DNA of 64,000 bases, from assembly GCF_022919175.1 (NCBI RefSeq), contig NZ_CP095043.1, positions 558,001 to 622,000 of the forward strand, in the 5' to 3' direction. Below the pieces are notes generated by a model. That model was not told where the DNA came from, did no database searches, and saw only the letters and a list, made by a program, of their open reading frames with translations. Origin of the DNA: Leucobacter rhizosphaerae. Lineage in GTDB: Bacteria; Actinomycetota; Actinomycetes; Actinomycetales; Microbacteriaceae. A program made the translations under genes and the position numbers. This document shows, piece by piece, positions 8,701-17,046 of the stretch (its first letter is position 1; each line of letters starts with the position of its first letter).

Positions 8701-8775
8701 CGGCGGGCCCGGGCGGTGTTCGAGCGCGAGTTCTTCGGCTACGAGGTCGACGAGCGGTTCCCCGGGACCTGGTGA
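5713..8775 (+). CDS. glnE: Bifunctional glutamine synthetase adenylyltransferase / adenylyl-removing enzyme
   Basis: This 1020-residue protein contains two homologous nucleotidyltransferase halves. The N-terminal (deadenylylating) motif ELNVVSDVDVVF lies at ~236-247 and the C-terminal (adenylylating) motif GRELGFASDIDIVAVF at ~739-754. Each is followed by a DLRPEG element and a LKLGPGG(L/I)xD(I/V)E signature. It senses nitrogen status, usually through PII, and transfers AMP to the tyrosine of GlnA1. Translation probably begins at TTG 5713 after ACGGAG, 12 bp behind glnA2, so the two are co-transcribed. Its natural target glnA1 lies convergently downstream. Confidence 0.96.
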   Translation: MAAQQRDLRLTDLARAGFQELTSAREQLDELAACLSVPAASLLDPFAHAADPDAALIRARQLGDRHPEVLAGLDAAQFERLCLLFGSSPALGDFFARQPGRLAEILQTGGRLIRTEEARRALVEAVRGAPVGAGGPLAASALAGEPGWLALRVRYRELLAELMLHDLREARAGRVEAAFEPVAHALSDLAGGAVEASLAVARASLLAGLSGPAVPAERLSVVDLAVVAMGKCGAEELNVVSDVDVVFIVGTSDEEVVDGDALIRISTRLASETMRGIHDPAIEPPLWELDANLRPEGRHGALVRTLGSMLHYYERWAKGWEFQALLKARPLAGDRGLGEAFVAGTRELVWSSSSREDFVGSVQRMRQRVTEHIADDELEVQLKLGPGGLRDIEFSVQLLQLVHGQYDERLHLRGTLPALRALVEGGYIARSDGERLASDYRRLRTLEHRLQLRELRRTAIMPRDEESLRVLARSTGLADTWSGLLALWELIKREVRELHLKIFYAPLLSAVAALPEEELVLGSDEARARLSSIGFRDPDGAIRHLSALTRGTSRRARIQRNLMPVMLQWLAEGTDPDFGLLSFRRVSEANQGNPWYLRLLRDGTDAAERLARVLSCSRYAAELLESIPEAVAWLEKDDRLQPLGLPTLLEEMRAIASRRDSAADSSAMLRTVHRREVLRLALGRIVGAIDDRDVALGLDAAHTALLDGLLIALRRDEAAAAPAADPLVELALIGMGRYGGRELGFASDIDIVAVFRAADGVPAEQASRAATKLVSELRRLVSDPRFPVDLDFDLRPEGKNGPIVRSLDAYRAYYERWSVTWEAQALLRARHVAGDAALGADFIALADEIRYPAAFGDAEVREVRRIKARVEAERLPQGADRRRHLKLGPGGISDVEWLVQLIQLREGRSHPALRTVSTLEALVAARDADLLAAEDTEQLTDSWRFASRIRSALKLWTGRASDSLPTDWADLEGIAGVLGLPGGRTSELEERWFAVSRRARAVFEREFFGYEVDERFPGTW

Positions 8776-8861
8776 GACTGCGGGACGCCTGGCAGTCTTC
8801 CGCCGCACGCGCTGTTGATGACGCGTTCATGAAATATTTACGCTGAGGTCTGGTGCAATTC

Positions 8862-8899
8862 GTTATCAAAGCGTAATCTCATCGTTATGCAGTACTTAC
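8862..8899 (+). promoter_or_regulatory. 11-bp-periodic GlnR-like half-site array (speculative)
   Basis: Four 5-mers occur exactly 11 bp apart: GTTAT (8862), GTAAT (8873), GTTAT (8884) and CTTAC (8895). The 5+6 periodicity is that of actinobacterial GlnR operators, but the boxes are degenerate. The array runs across the start of the small ORF at 8887. The gap is unusually AT-rich for this genome. Confidence 0.3.
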
Positions 8900-8964
8900 A
8901 GACATTCCTCGAGGCCTTGCTCGCCGAAGACGGAGCCGAGTTCGATGACGACCTTGACTCGTAG
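8887..8964 (+). CDS. Candidate 25-residue small protein between glnE and glnA1
   Basis: The ATG-to-TAG frame encodes 25 residues beginning MQYLQTFLEALLAED and ending in an acidic DDDLDS tail. It sits in the AT-rich gap after glnE and is followed 15 bp later by a strong terminator, which is the layout of an independent short transcript. There is no Shine-Dalgarno sequence, so a leaderless start would be needed. It could equally be chance coding within a small RNA or leader. No known family is recognised. Confidence 0.35.
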   Translation: MQYLQTFLEALLAEDGAEFDDDLDS

Positions 8965-8979
8965 TCTCTGACCACACGA

Positions 8980-9018
8980 CGAAAGCCCGCCACTCAATGA
9001 TCGAGTGGCGGGCTTTCG
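8980..9018 (+). terminator. Bidirectional intrinsic terminator between glnE and glnA1
   Basis: A perfect 16-bp stem (CGAAAGCCCGCCACTC with its complement) has a 7-nt loop and A/T-rich flanks at the stem base on both strands. It serves the rightward glnE/small-ORF transcripts and the leftward glnA1 transcript, whose stop codon is at 9046. Confidence 0.88.
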
Positions 9019-9045
9019 TGCGTTCGGGGCGACCCCCGCGGCGTG

Positions 9046-10470
9046 TTACACCCCGTAGTAGAGCTCGAACTCGTACGGGTGCGGCCGGAGCGCCATGGGG
9101 GCGATCTCGGTCTCGCGCTTGAGGTCGATCCAGGTCTGGATCAGCTCCTCGGTGAAGACACCGCCCTCGAGCAGGAACTGGTGGTCGGCCTCGAGCGCGA
9201 CGAGCGCCTCCTCGAGCGATCCGGGCACCTGGGGGATGTTCTTCGCCTCCTCCGGGGGCAGCTCGTAGAGGTCCTTGTCGATCGGCTCCATCGGCTCGAT
9301 GCGGTTGCGGATCCCGTCGAGACCGGCCATCAACTGCGCGGCGAAGGCCAGGTAGGGGTTGCCCGAGGCATCCGGAGCGCGGAACTCGATGCGCTTCGCC
9401 TTGGGGTTGGAGCCGGTGAGCGGGATACGCACCGCGGCGGATCGGTTGCCGGCCGAGTACGCGAGGTTCACGGGTGCTTCGTAGCCCTTGACGAGGCGGC
9501 GGTAGCTGTTGATCGTGGGGTTCGTGAAGGCGAGCAGGGCCGGTGCGTGGTGCAGGATCCCGCCGATGTACCACCGTGCGATGTCGGAGAGACCGGCGTA
9601 GCCGTTCTCGTCGTAGAACAGCGGGTCGCCGTTCTTCCACAGCGACATGTGGGTGTGCATGCCCGAGCCGTTGTCACCGAAGACCGGCTTCGGCATGAAC
9701 GTGGCGGTCTTGCCCCACAGCTCGGCGGTGTTCTTCACGATGTACTTGAACTTCAGCACGTCATCCGCAGCGTGCAGCAGCGTGTCGAAGCGGTAGTTGA
9801 TCTCGGCCTGGCCCGGAGCGCCGACCTCGTGGTGCGCACGCTCGAGGTGCAGACCCGACTCGATGAGACGGAGCGAGATGTCGTCGCGCAGATCGGCCTG
9901 CTTGTCGACGGGGGAGACGGGGAAGTAGCCGCCCTTCGCAGAGGTCGTGTTCCCGAGGTTACCTCCCTCGATCTTGCGGCCGGAGTTCCAGTGCGCCTCT
10001 TCCGAGTCGATCTCGTAGAAGGTGTGCTGCGGGGTCGTCTCGTAGCGGACGGAGTCGAGGATGTAGAACTCGGCCTCGGGCGCGAAGAAGGCCGTGTCCG
10101 CGATACCGGTGGAGGCGAGGTACTGCTCCGCCTTCTTGGCGACCTGACGGGGATCCTTCGAGTAGATCTCGCCGGTGCGCGGGTTGAAGATGTCGAAGAT
10201 GAGCACGAGGGTGCGCTCGGCGCGGAACTGGTCCAGGTACGCCGTGGTCACATCGGGGATGAGCTGCATGTCGGACTCGGCGATGCCGGCGAAGCCGCGG
10301 ATCGAGGAGCCGTCGAACATCTGGCCCACCTCGAAGAAATCGAGATCGACGGTGGCTGCGGGGATGTTGAAGTGCTGCTGCACACCGGGGAGATCCGTGA
10401 ATCGCACGTCAACGAACTTGACGTCGGTCTCCTTGATGAAGTCGATGACTTCTTGCGGGGTCTTGAACAT
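9046..10470 (-). CDS. glnA: Type I glutamine synthetase GlnA1, adenylylatable
   Basis: The 474-residue protein is the main ammonia-assimilating glutamine synthetase (Glu + NH3 + ATP). It shows DGSSIRGF, the catalytic [30 protein letters not shown] and NRSAAVRIP motifs. Tyrosine 402 in [10 protein letters not shown] is the classical adenylylation site used by GlnE. The start is ATG 10470 with AGGAGGAGC a few bases upstream. A four-box GlnR-like operator lies ~63-100 bp upstream of the start, so transcription is probably nitrogen-controlled. A shared terminator separates it from glnE. Confidence 0.97.
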   Translation of the reverse strand: MFKTPQEVIDFIKETDVKFVDVRFTDLPGVQQHFNIPAATVDLDFFEVGQMFDGSSIRGFAGIAESDMQLIPDVTTAYLDQFRAERTLVLIFDIFNPRTGEIYSKDPRQVAKKAEQYLASTGIADTAFFAPEAEFYILDSVRYETTPQHTFYEIDSEEAHWNSGRKIEGGNLGNTTSAKGGYFPVSPVDKQADLRDDISLRLIESGLHLERAHHEVGAPGQAEINYRFDTLLHAADDVLKFKYIVKNTAELWGKTATFMPKPVFGDNGSGMHTHMSLWKNGDPLFYDENGYAGLSDIARWYIGGILHHAPALLAFTNPTINSYRRLVKGYEAPVNLAYSAGNRSAAVRIPLTGSNPKAKRIEFRAPDASGNPYLAFAAQLMAGLDGIRNRIEPMEPIDKDLYELPPEEAKNIPQVPGSLEEALVALEADHQFLLEGGVFTEELIQTWIDLKRETEIAPMALRPHPYEFELYYGV

Positions 10471-10532
10471 ACTGCTCCTCCTGTGATGTACCGGGCGGTA
10501 CCGTTCGCGTGTAACCAGCTTATGCGAGGCTG

Positions 10533-10570
10533 ATTTCTGAACGGTGAGTCCTATGTTTCACGAGTGTTAC
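10533..10570 (-). promoter_or_regulatory. GlnR-like operator upstream of glnA1
   Basis: Read toward glnA1, the sequence is GTAAC-N6-GAAAC-N6-CTCAC-N6-GAAAT. These are two consecutive copies of the actinobacterial GlnR a/b box pair (GTnAC-N6-GAAAC), with all spacers exactly 6 bp. The first pair matches the consensus perfectly. The site lies 63-100 bp upstream of the glnA1 start, a typical activator position. GlnR itself is not encoded in this window. Confidence 0.75.
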
Positions 10571-10596
10571 GCGACGCCGGGCGCGTTCGGCCGGAA

Positions 10597-11025
10597 TCAT
10601 GCCCGGACCAGGACGGTTCCAGCGATCTTGTCGTGGAATCCGCGCTGATCCGAATCCCACACGATGACGGGGATCACGAGGACCAGCAGCAGGGTGCGCA
10701 CGACCGGGCGCCAGAGCCCGATCCACCCGCCGACGAGCGGCACGACGCGCATGCCGAGCAGGCGGTGGCCGATCGAGCCGCCGATGGTGGGAATGAAGAC
10801 GACCTGGGCGACCGCGAAGATTGCGAGGGTGAGCATGGAGACCGCCGCACCGTCGGCGAAAGCGTTCGCCAGCAGGAGGGCGAGCCCCCAGTCGATCGCG
10901 ATGGCGAGGGTGCGGCGACCGATGCGCGCGACGGAGCGCGGACCGGTTTCGGGCAGACCGAGTCGCTCGCCGGGCCACGCACTCGGCTCAAGATCTCCGA
11001 ACCGCTGCGGGGTCGAGGCTGCCAT
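10597..11025 (-). CDS. RDD-family membrane protein
   Basis: The 142-residue protein has a hydrophilic N-terminal ~35 residues (GERLGLPETGPRSVARIGRR) followed by the RDD core. The second Arg/Asp part is seen as RTLAIAIDWGLALLLANAF and the paired segment IGGSIGHRLLGMRVVPL. There are about three transmembrane helices, ending in DSDQRGFHDKIAGTVLV, the RDD-family signature near the C-terminus. Function of the family is unresolved (some members are proposed ion/H+ antiporters). It lies 6 bp downstream of the DUF4191 gene on the same strand, so the two are probably one operon. Confidence 0.83.
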   Translation of the reverse strand: MAASTPQRFGDLEPSAWPGERLGLPETGPRSVARIGRRTLAIAIDWGLALLLANAFADGAAVSMLTLAIFAVAQVVFIPTIGGSIGHRLLGMRVVPLVGGWIGLWRPVVRTLLLVLVIPVIVWDSDQRGFHDKIAGTVLVRA

Positions 11026-11031
11026 GTCGGA

Positions 11032-11721
11032 TCAGCGGGGGCGCTGCGGGCGGACGCGGTTCGGGTCCATCCCCTTGGGGATCCCGATCGGCGTTGCCTG
11101 GAGCGAGGAGAGCCGGTTGTACACGGCCGTCACCTCGGCGCGGCTCATCTTCGGCTTCAGCTTGACGAGCGTGCGGGAGAGCTTGTGGAGCGGGATGCCG
11201 TCGCCGTCGGGACCGACGTAGAGGTGGACGACCTCGACGTTGCGGAGCGCGCGCTTGACCTTGCGCTCCTCATCGGCGGCCATGCGTTCCGTGCGAGCTC
11301 GGGAGCCCTCGGAGATGAGCACCACGCCGCCGCGTCCCACGACCCGGTAGACCGCGTCCTGGTTGCGGTTGATCGAGACCGGGACCTCGGAGCCGCGCCA
11401 CGAGCGACGGAGAGCGCCCTGCACGACGGCGCCCACGGCGCCGGGTCGACCGTCGATCTGCTGGTAGGCGGCCTTCTCGGCGCGACGCCCCAGCACGATC
11501 ATCACGAGGAGAATGCCGACGAGGACGCCGCTGAGGGGCCAGACGACCCAGTTCAGCCAGCTCCCGGGAAGGAGCCAGGCGAGCAGCAGCGATACCACGA
11601 CGGGAGCAAGGAACGACACCAGAAGCGCCAGCGTCAGGTTGCGATCCCGGACCCTCGTGGTCCGATAGATCTCCACCATCTGTTTGATGCGACCGGTGCG
11701 TTTCGCTTTCTCAGCTGCCAT
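11032..11721 (-). CDS. DUF4191 family membrane protein
   Basis: This is a 229-residue actinobacteria-specific protein. A basic N-terminus (MAAEKAKRTGRIKQMVEIYRTT) leads into two transmembrane segments (~33-50 and ~58-78), then a cytosolic domain with GRRAEKAAYQQIDGRPGA and VYRVVGRGGVVLISEG, typical of DUF4191. The start was set at the ATG at 11719-11721, because the preceding in-frame sequence shows no coding character and AGAGG lies just before it. It is the first gene before the RDD protein. In actinobacteria it neighbours glnA or lipoate genes; its function is unknown. Confidence 0.85.
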   Translation of the reverse strand: MAAEKAKRTGRIKQMVEIYRTTRVRDRNLTLALLVSFLAPVVVSLLLAWLLPGSWLNWVVWPLSGVLVGILLVMIVLGRRAEKAAYQQIDGRPGAVGAVVQGALRRSWRGSEVPVSINRNQDAVYRVVGRGGVVLISEGSRARTERMAADEERKVKRALRNVEVVHLYVGPDGDGIPLHKLSRTLVKLKPKMSRAEVTAVYNRLSSLQATPIGIPKGMDPNRVRPQRPR

Positions 11722-11924
11722 ACCTCTAGAGTATCGCGTCGCGACGGTGCGCGAGGACGCCGCGGGAGCGCTGCAGGATTGTTCGCTCACAGCAGGGCAA
11801 GCAGGGTCTACTCGAGCAATCGATCCACGGTTCGCGTCGTCATGGACGCTCTGAGTCGAACGCGCGGCAGGCTGGTGTGAAAGATGGTCGCAGCTGAGGC
11901 CACGCACGGATCGGAGGTGACGGA

Positions 11925-12413
11925 ATGGCGCACCGGCAGCGGGCCGATGGGCCGCCTCGACGTCGGAGGCCCGCGGGTGCGTCTGGAGGCGCGCTGGCCG
12001 GAAGACTCCTCGTGCTCGGGAGCTGGGGGATCGGGCTGCGCGCAGTCGACCGGTGCGCGGGTGGGGTGCGGCCCCGGGACCTGGAGGTGTGGGGGGACAA
12101 GATCGTGGTGCGGACGAGGGGATCGGCCGTCGTGCCCTCCGGAGCGCGAGTGGATCGCGCGGAGACCCACGGCCGGCGCGGGCACGATGCCGGTTGCGCC
12201 GCGCTCGGGCTCCCGCTGGATCTCGCAGAGCAGTTCCTGCTGCGATGGGACGCCGCGGGCGCGCACCGGTACGTCACGGAGGCGCTGCACGACGCCGTCG
12301 CCGACATCTGCACCGAGGCGCAGGGGCGGCTCGGCGGCTGGTCCGCGGCGTACGCCTCAGAGGCGCTCGTGTTTGCGGTGGAGCGCCGATTCGAGCCGAT
12401 CGGAGTCTCCTGA
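11925..12413 (+). CDS. Hypothetical protein
   Basis: A 162-residue frame starts at ATG 11925 with GGAGG 8 bp upstream. The N-terminus (MAHRQRADGPPRRRRPAGAS) is basic and looks disordered. The rest is a mixed alpha/beta region (RPRDLEVWGDKIVVRTRGSA, then ALGLPLDLAEQFLLRWDAAG) with no transmembrane segment. I recognise no family. Two cysteines are present (CAGGV, GCAALG), without a metal motif. It is convergent to sucB and separated from it by a terminator. Competing frames overlap, but this one has the best ribosome-binding site. Confidence 0.55.
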   Translation: MAHRQRADGPPRRRRPAGASGGALAGRLLVLGSWGIGLRAVDRCAGGVRPRDLEVWGDKIVVRTRGSAVVPSGARVDRAETHGRRGHDAGCAALGLPLDLAEQFLLRWDAAGAHRYVTEALHDAVADICTEAQGRLGGWSAAYASEALVFAVERRFEPIGVS

Positions 12414-12430
12414 TGCCGGTGGACACGCAG

Positions 12431-12468
12431 CGGGGCCGCAGTGGCACGGTGTGCGCACTGCGGCCCCG
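12431..12468. terminator. Terminator between the hypothetical gene and sucB
   Basis: A 13-bp perfect stem (CGGGGCCGCAGTG and complement) closes a 12-nt loop between two convergent genes. There is no long T-run, so it may need Rho or act as a weak bidirectional terminator. Confidence 0.6.
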
Positions 12469-12538
12469 AGTCCGGCCGAGCGGCGGAGTGAATCCGTCTG
12501 TGGCTCGCCGGTGATTCCGCCTGGTCGATCGATCGTGC

Positions 12539-14332
12539 CTAGTAGCCGAGGCTCCCCGCGAAGTCTCCCGCCTCCAGGCGCTGCTTCACCTGGGTGAGGA
12601 AGCGGGCCGCGTCCGCGCCGTCCACGATGCGGTGATCGTAGGAGAGCGCGAGGAACACCGTCGAGCGGACAGCGATGGAGTCGCCCTCCGGACCGGAGAT
12701 CACGACGGGCTTCTTGACGACCGAGCCGGTCCCGAGGATCGCGACCTGCGGCAGGAACACGAGCGGCGTGTCGAACAGGGCGCCACGCGAACCGGTGTTG
12801 GTCAGCGTGAAGGTGCCGCCGCTCAGCTCGTCCGGCGTGAGCTTGTTATCGCGGGTGCGTGCCGCGAGGTCGGCGATCTCGCCCGAGATCTCCGACAGGC
12901 TCTTGTCGCCGGCATCGCGCAGCACCGGGGTGAGGAGACCCCGCTCGGTGTCCACGGCGATGCTGATGTTCTCCGTTGCCGGGTACGTGATCGAATCGCC
13001 GTCGACCACCGCGTTGATGATCGGGTAGCTCCGCAGCGCCTCGGCTGCAGCAAGGGCGAAGAACGGCAGGAAGGACAGCTTGTTGCCGGTCTTCTGCAGG
13101 AACTCGTCCTTGGTGGCCTGGCGGAACTGCGCGACGCGGGTGACGTCGACCTCCACGACCGTCGTGAGCTGAGCGGTCGTCTGCAACGAGATGACCGCGC
13201 GCTCCGCGATCACCTTGCGGAGCCGGCTCATCTTCTGCGAGGTGCCGCGCAGCGGCGACACCTCCGCGACCGGAGCTGCGGCCGGAGCCGAGCTTGCCGC
13301 GGGTGCTGCGGACGACGCGGATGCGGCGGCCTCGGCGGCGGCGACGACGTCCTCCTTGCGGATGCGCCCTCCCACCCCGGTGCCGGTGACTGTTGCCAGG
13401 TCGACGCCGGTCTCGTTCGCCAGCTTGCGCACGATCGGGGTGATGTACCCCGAGCTCACGGCGTCGGAGGCAGGCTCTGCTGCCGGTGTCGCGGCAGGCG
13501 CCGCAGCCGCAGGAGCGGGCTCGGCGGTCTGAGCGGGCTCGGCGGACTGGGCGGGCGTCTCCGCGGCCGGAGCGGGCTCGGATGCCGGTGCTGCCGTAGC
13601 TTCCTCAGCTGCGGGGGCCTCGGCAGTGGGAGCCGGTGCGGCACCGCTGCCGACGCGAGCGAGCACGCCGCCGACCTCGACGGTGTCATCCTCCTGCACG
13701 AGGATCTCCTGCAGCACACCCGCGATCGGTGAGGGTACCTCGGTGTCCACCTTGTCGGTCGACACCTCGAGCAGCGGCTGATCCACCGCGACGTCCTCTC
13801 CGACGCTCACCAGCCAGCGGGTGACGGTGCCCTCGGTGATGCTCTCGCCGAGCGAGGGCAGCACGATGTCCTGGCTGTCGCCGCTCGCCGCCGCAGCGGG
13901 GGCGGCCGACTCCGCAGCGGGGGCCGCCGACTGCGCAGCGGGTGCTGCTTGCTCGGCCTCGCGTGCGGCCGGCTCGGCCGCCGGTGCAGCCGGCTCGGCC
14001 TCGGGTGCGGCCGGCTCGGCCTCGGGTGCGGCCGGCTCGGCCTCGGGTGCGGCCGGCTCCGCAGCGGGCGCCGCGTCGGCGGATCCCGCACCACTGCCGT
14101 CGCCGATGCGCGCGAGCACGGCGCCGACCTCTGCGGTCTCGTCCTCCTGGACGAGGATCTCCTCGAGGACGCCCGCGATCGGCGACGGAATCTCGGTGTC
14201 GACCTTGTCCGTGGAGACCTCGAGCAGCGGCTCGTCCATCTCAATGGTGTCGCCGACGTTCTTCAGCCAGCGGGTCACCGTACCCTCGGTCACGCTCTCA
14301 CCCAGTGCGGGGAGGACCACCGATTCACTCAT
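12539..14332 (-). CDS. sucB: Dihydrolipoamide acyltransferase (E2), 2-oxoglutarate dehydrogenase type, two lipoyl domains
   Basis: This 597-residue protein is the E2 core of a 2-oxoacid dehydrogenase complex. It has lipoyl domain 1 (1-~76, lipoylated K43 in STDKVDTE) and an Ala/Pro/Glu linker with EPAAPEA repeats (~88-148). Lipoyl domain 2 follows (~155-228, K194), then a second Ala/Pro linker. The E3-binding domain (~296-332) leads into the acyltransferase domain (~365-597), with active-site H567 and D571 in YDHRIVDG. The start has GGAGATACACG upstream. Lpd (E3) lies 37 bp upstream on the same strand. Actinobacterial genes of this type are named sucB, although the enzyme often serves pyruvate dehydrogenase too. 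Confidence 0.93.
   Translation of the reverse strand: MSESVVLPALGESVTEGTVTRWLKNVGDTIEMDEPLLEVSTDKVDTEIPSPIAGVLEEILVQEDETAEVGAVLARIGDGSGAGSADAAPAAEPAAPEAEPAAPEAEPAAPEAEPAAPAAEPAAREAEQAAPAAQSAAPAAESAAPAAAASGDSQDIVLPSLGESITEGTVTRWLVSVGEDVAVDQPLLEVSTDKVDTEVPSPIAGVLQEILVQEDDTVEVGGVLARVGSGAAPAPTAEAPAAEEATAAPASEPAPAAETPAQSAEPAQTAEPAPAAAAPAATPAAEPASDAVSSGYITPIVRKLANETGVDLATVTGTGVGGRIRKEDVVAAAEAAASASSAAPAASSAPAAAPVAEVSPLRGTSQKMSRLRKVIAERAVISLQTTAQLTTVVEVDVTRVAQFRQATKDEFLQKTGNKLSFLPFFALAAAEALRSYPIINAVVDGDSITYPATENISIAVDTERGLLTPVLRDAGDKSLSEISGEIADLAARTRDNKLTPDELSGGTFTLTNTGSRGALFDTPLVFLPQVAILGTGSVVKKPVVISGPEGDSIAVRSTVFLALSYDHRIVDGADAARFLTQVKQRLEAGDFAGSLGY
13992..14054 (-). repeat. 21-bp tandem repeat within the sucB linker
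   Basis: Three identical 21-bp units lie head to tail at 13992-14012, 14013-14033 and 14034-14054. Diverged copies continue on both sides. Each encodes one 7-residue EPAAPEA unit of the flexible linker after lipoyl domain 1. The number of units is likely to vary between strains without changing the frame. Confidence 0.9.
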
Positions 14333-14369
14333 CGTGTATCTCCGTTCGTATGTCGTCTGGTTGCCGCGA

Positions 14370-15743
14370 CTAGATCGCGTGCAGCGGCTTGCCGGCGAGC
14401 TTCAGCATGGTCTCGCCGATGGTTTCGTTCTGGGTGGGGTGACCGTGGATGAACGGAGCCACGTCCTCGGGGTATGCCTCCCAGTTCACGATGAGCTGCG
14501 CCTCGCCGACGAGCTCGCCGACGCGTGCGCCGATCATGTGCACGCCGACGACGGGGCCGTCGTTCACGCGGACCGCCTTGACGGTACCGGCGGTGCCGAG
14601 GATCGAACTCTTGGCGTTGCCCGCCAGGTTGTACTCGTACGTGGAGACCTTGTCCTCGCCGTACTGCTCCTTGGCCTTGGCCTCGGTGAGCCCGACGGAC
14701 GCGATCTCGGGGTCGCAGTAGGTGATCTTGGGGATGTTCGCGTCGGCGACGATAACGGGGGAGAGGCCCGCGATCTCCTCGGCGACGAAGATGCCCTGCT
14801 GGTAGCCGCGGTGCGCGAGCTGCAGCCCGGGAACGATGTCACCGATGGCGTACACGCCGGGGACGTTCGTCGCAAGCCGATCGGTGGTGAGCACGAAGCC
14901 GCGATCCATCTCGATCCCGACCTCCTCGTAACCGAGGCCCTGGGTGACCGGTCCGCGGCCAACGGCCACGAGCAGGTAGTCGGCGGCGAGCGTCGTGCCG
15001 TCCTCGAGCGAGACCGTGACGCCGTTCGCGTCCTGCTCGACGGACTTGAAGCGCACTCCGAGCTTGAAGTCGATCTTGCGCTTGCGGAAGGCTCGCTCGA
15101 GCTGCTTCGAGACCGACTCCTCCTCGTTCGGGACGAGGTGGGGGAGCCCCTCGACGATCGTGACCTCGGCGCCGAAGGAGCGCCAGACGCTCGCGAACTC
15201 AACGCCGATGACACCGCCGCCCAGGATCACGACCTTCTTCGGGATCTCCTGGAGCTCGAGGGCGTGCTCACTGGTGATGACCCGCCCGCCGATCTCGAGA
15301 CCGGGCAGGGAGCGCGAGTAAGAACCCGTGGCGAGCACGACGTGCTTGCCGACGACCTTCTCGCCGTTCACCTCCACCGTGTTCGCGGCGGTCAGGCGAC
15401 CCTCACCCGCGATGACGGTGATGTTGTTGGCCTTCAGCAGCCCCTGCAGTCCCTTGAACTTTCCGGCGACCAGATTCTCGCGGTAGCGGTTCACCCCGGC
15501 GATGTCGATGCCGGCGACACTCGACTGCACGCCATAGGTCTCGCCCTCGCGGGCCACGTCCGCCACCTCTGCGGAGTGGAGGAGCGCCTTGGTCGGCACG
15601 CACCCGCGGTGGAGGCAGGTGCCCCCGAGCTTGTCCTTCTCAATGACGACTGCGCTGAATCCCAGCTGAGTCGCGCGGATCGCTGCGGCGTATCCTGCGC
15701 TTCCTCCGCCCAGGACGACGATGTCAAACTGCTGTTCGGCCAA
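14370..15743 (-). CDS. lpdA: Dihydrolipoyl dehydrogenase (E3)
   Basis: This is a 457-residue FAD disulfide oxidoreductase that reoxidises E2 dihydrolipoamide with NAD+. The FAD motif [16 protein letters not shown] is at 6-21. The redox pair C43/C48 sits in [13 protein letters not shown], the NAD-binding [11 protein letters not shown] near 178, and the C-terminal [12 protein letters not shown] carries the catalytic His-Glu. I set the start at TTG (complement of 15741-15743), giving [10 protein letters not shown], because GAGGGAG lies 7 bp upstream; the longer upstream reading begins in non-coding sequence. It sits directly before sucB and is co-transcribed. Confidence 0.95.
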   Translation of the reverse strand: MAEQQFDIVVLGGGSAGYAAAIRATQLGFSAVVIEKDKLGGTCLHRGCVPTKALLHSAEVADVAREGETYGVQSSVAGIDIAGVNRYRENLVAGKFKGLQGLLKANNITVIAGEGRLTAANTVEVNGEKVVGKHVVLATGSYSRSLPGLEIGGRVITSEHALELQEIPKKVVILGGGVIGVEFASVWRSFGAEVTIVEGLPHLVPNEEESVSKQLERAFRKRKIDFKLGVRFKSVEQDANGVTVSLEDGTTLAADYLLVAVGRGPVTQGLGYEEVGIEMDRGFVLTTDRLATNVPGVYAIGDIVPGLQLAHRGYQQGIFVAEEIAGLSPVIVADANIPKITYCDPEIASVGLTEAKAKEQYGEDKVSTYEYNLAGNAKSSILGTAGTVKAVRVNDGPVVGVHMIGARVGELVGEAQLIVNWEAYPEDVAPFIHGHPTQNETIGETMLKLAGKPLHAI

Positions 15744-15934
15744 GTGGGATCTCCCTCGGATTGTTCGCGTTGATTCGGGCGGGCCCGTGCGGTGTGGGTC
15801 ACACGCCGAGTGCATTACCGGACACACTGCTTTCAGCCTACACCTGCGGGCGCTGCCGCCCGGTGGCTTTCGGGTTCGCTCTGGGCGTCACGAAAACCGC
15901 CTGGGAACCCGGCCCGGCTTCCTAGGATGGAAGG

Positions 15935-16873
15935 GTGACTGATTCGATCTTCTCCGCCGAGTACGCCGAGCGCCGGGCGCGGGTCCCCAAGGGACTCCCG
16001 CTCATCGTGGCGATGCAAGGACTCAGCGACGCCGGGGGTGCGGTGTCGCAACTCGAGGAGTACCTGTGGCAGCAGTACGAGCCCGAGGAGCTGCTGACCT
16101 TCAACGCGGACCTCCTCCTCGACTACCGGGCGCGGCGGCCGATCATCACCTTCGACGAGGATCACCTCGTGGACTACTCGCCCGAGGAGCTCTCGCTGGC
16201 GCTCGTGCACGACGAGCTCGGTGCTCCCTTCCTGCTGCTGAGCGGGTACGAGCCGGACTTCCGGTGGGATCAGTTCATCGACACGGTGCTGCAGCTCGTG
16301 CACGAGTTCGAGGTCTCGACGACCGTCTGGACCCACGCGATCCCGATGCCCGTGCCGCATACGCGACCGATGACCGTCACCGTGAGCGGATCCCGCGACG
16401 ACCTCATCGAGGCGCGGTCGATCTGGCGCCCCACCACCAAGCTCTCGGCCTCCATTGCTCACGTGCTCGAGTACCGCCTGCACAACCTGGGGGAGGAGGT
16501 CGTCGGCTTCGCGCTGCTCGTGCCCCACTACCTCTCGAATACGGAGTACCCGGAGGCGCTGCTCATGTCGCTCGACGGCATCATGGCCGCCACCGGGCTG
16601 ATCCTCTCCACGGACCTCGTGCGCGAGGCCTCGCGAGCGTTTGTGCAGAAGGTCGACTCTCAGATCGCGGAGAACGAGGAGTCCTCGGACATGGTGCGCA
16701 CGCTCGAGCAGCGGTACGACGCCTACATGGAGGATCAGACGACACGGTCGCCGCTCATCAGCGAGGACGGCTCGATCCCGACCGCGGAGCAGCTCGCGAG
16801 CGAGCTGGAACGCTTCCTGCAGCAGCACCAGTCCGGGTCGCCCGAGTCCGAGCCGGGCGACGGCCCCCAATGA
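15935..16873 (+). CDS. PAC2 family protein
   Basis: This 312-residue soluble protein begins at GTG 15935 with a GGAAG element just before. PAC2-family features include PLIVAMQGLSDAGGAVSQL (~21-39), DLLLDYRARRP, and a later LEYRLHNLGEEVVGFALLVPHYLS segment (~179-205). In eukaryotes and archaea PAC2 folds chaperone proteasome assembly. Actinobacterial members occur even without proteasomes and their role is unknown. It ends in a Ser/Glu/Pro-rich tail. It is divergent from lpdA; a TAGGAT -10-like box lies at 15923-15928. Confidence 0.85.
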   Translation: MTDSIFSAEYAERRARVPKGLPLIVAMQGLSDAGGAVSQLEEYLWQQYEPEELLTFNADLLLDYRARRPIITFDEDHLVDYSPEELSLALVHDELGAPFLLLSGYEPDFRWDQFIDTVLQLVHEFEVSTTVWTHAIPMPVPHTRPMTVTVSGSRDDLIEARSIWRPTTKLSASIAHVLEYRLHNLGEEVVGFALLVPHYLSNTEYPEALLMSLDGIMAATGLILSTDLVREASRAFVQKVDSQIAENEESSDMVRTLEQRYDAYMEDQTTRSPLISEDGSIPTAEQLASELERFLQQHQSGSPESEPGDGPQ

Positions 16874-16951
16874 CGCCGGTCATTCCGACCCCCGACTCCG
16901 TGCAATAATAGGAGTCGTAACCCATTCAATCCGGTTGTTTTCCCGCCCGCG

Positions 16952-16977
16952 GGAATAGTCCGGGCTTGACATGGGTT
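16952..16977 (+). promoter_or_regulatory. SigR/SigH-type promoter candidate upstream of sigA
   Basis: GGAAT (16952-16956) and GTT (16975-16977) are separated by exactly 18 bp. This fits the GGAAY-N18-GTT promoter consensus of the thiol-oxidative/heat-stress ECF sigma factor SigR (SigH). It lies 70 bp before the sigA start. An embedded TTGACA (16966-16971) has no fitting -10. Confidence 0.5.
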
Positions 16978-17046
16978 TTCATGCTGTGAGCACTCGACGG
17001 CTCTGCGCCGACGTCACAGGGGGATCCGAAAGAGAGAGGCGGCTGC

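Noticed and set aside
13821..15773. 650-codon plus-strand frame
   Set aside because: Antisense of sucB and lpdA, produced by GC-rich codon bias and the Ala/Pro linker repeats.
16966..16971. TTGACA as the -35 of a SigA promoter for sigA
   Set aside because: No TAnnnT hexamer occurs 16-18 bp downstream; the GGAAT-N18-GTT element overlapping it fits better.
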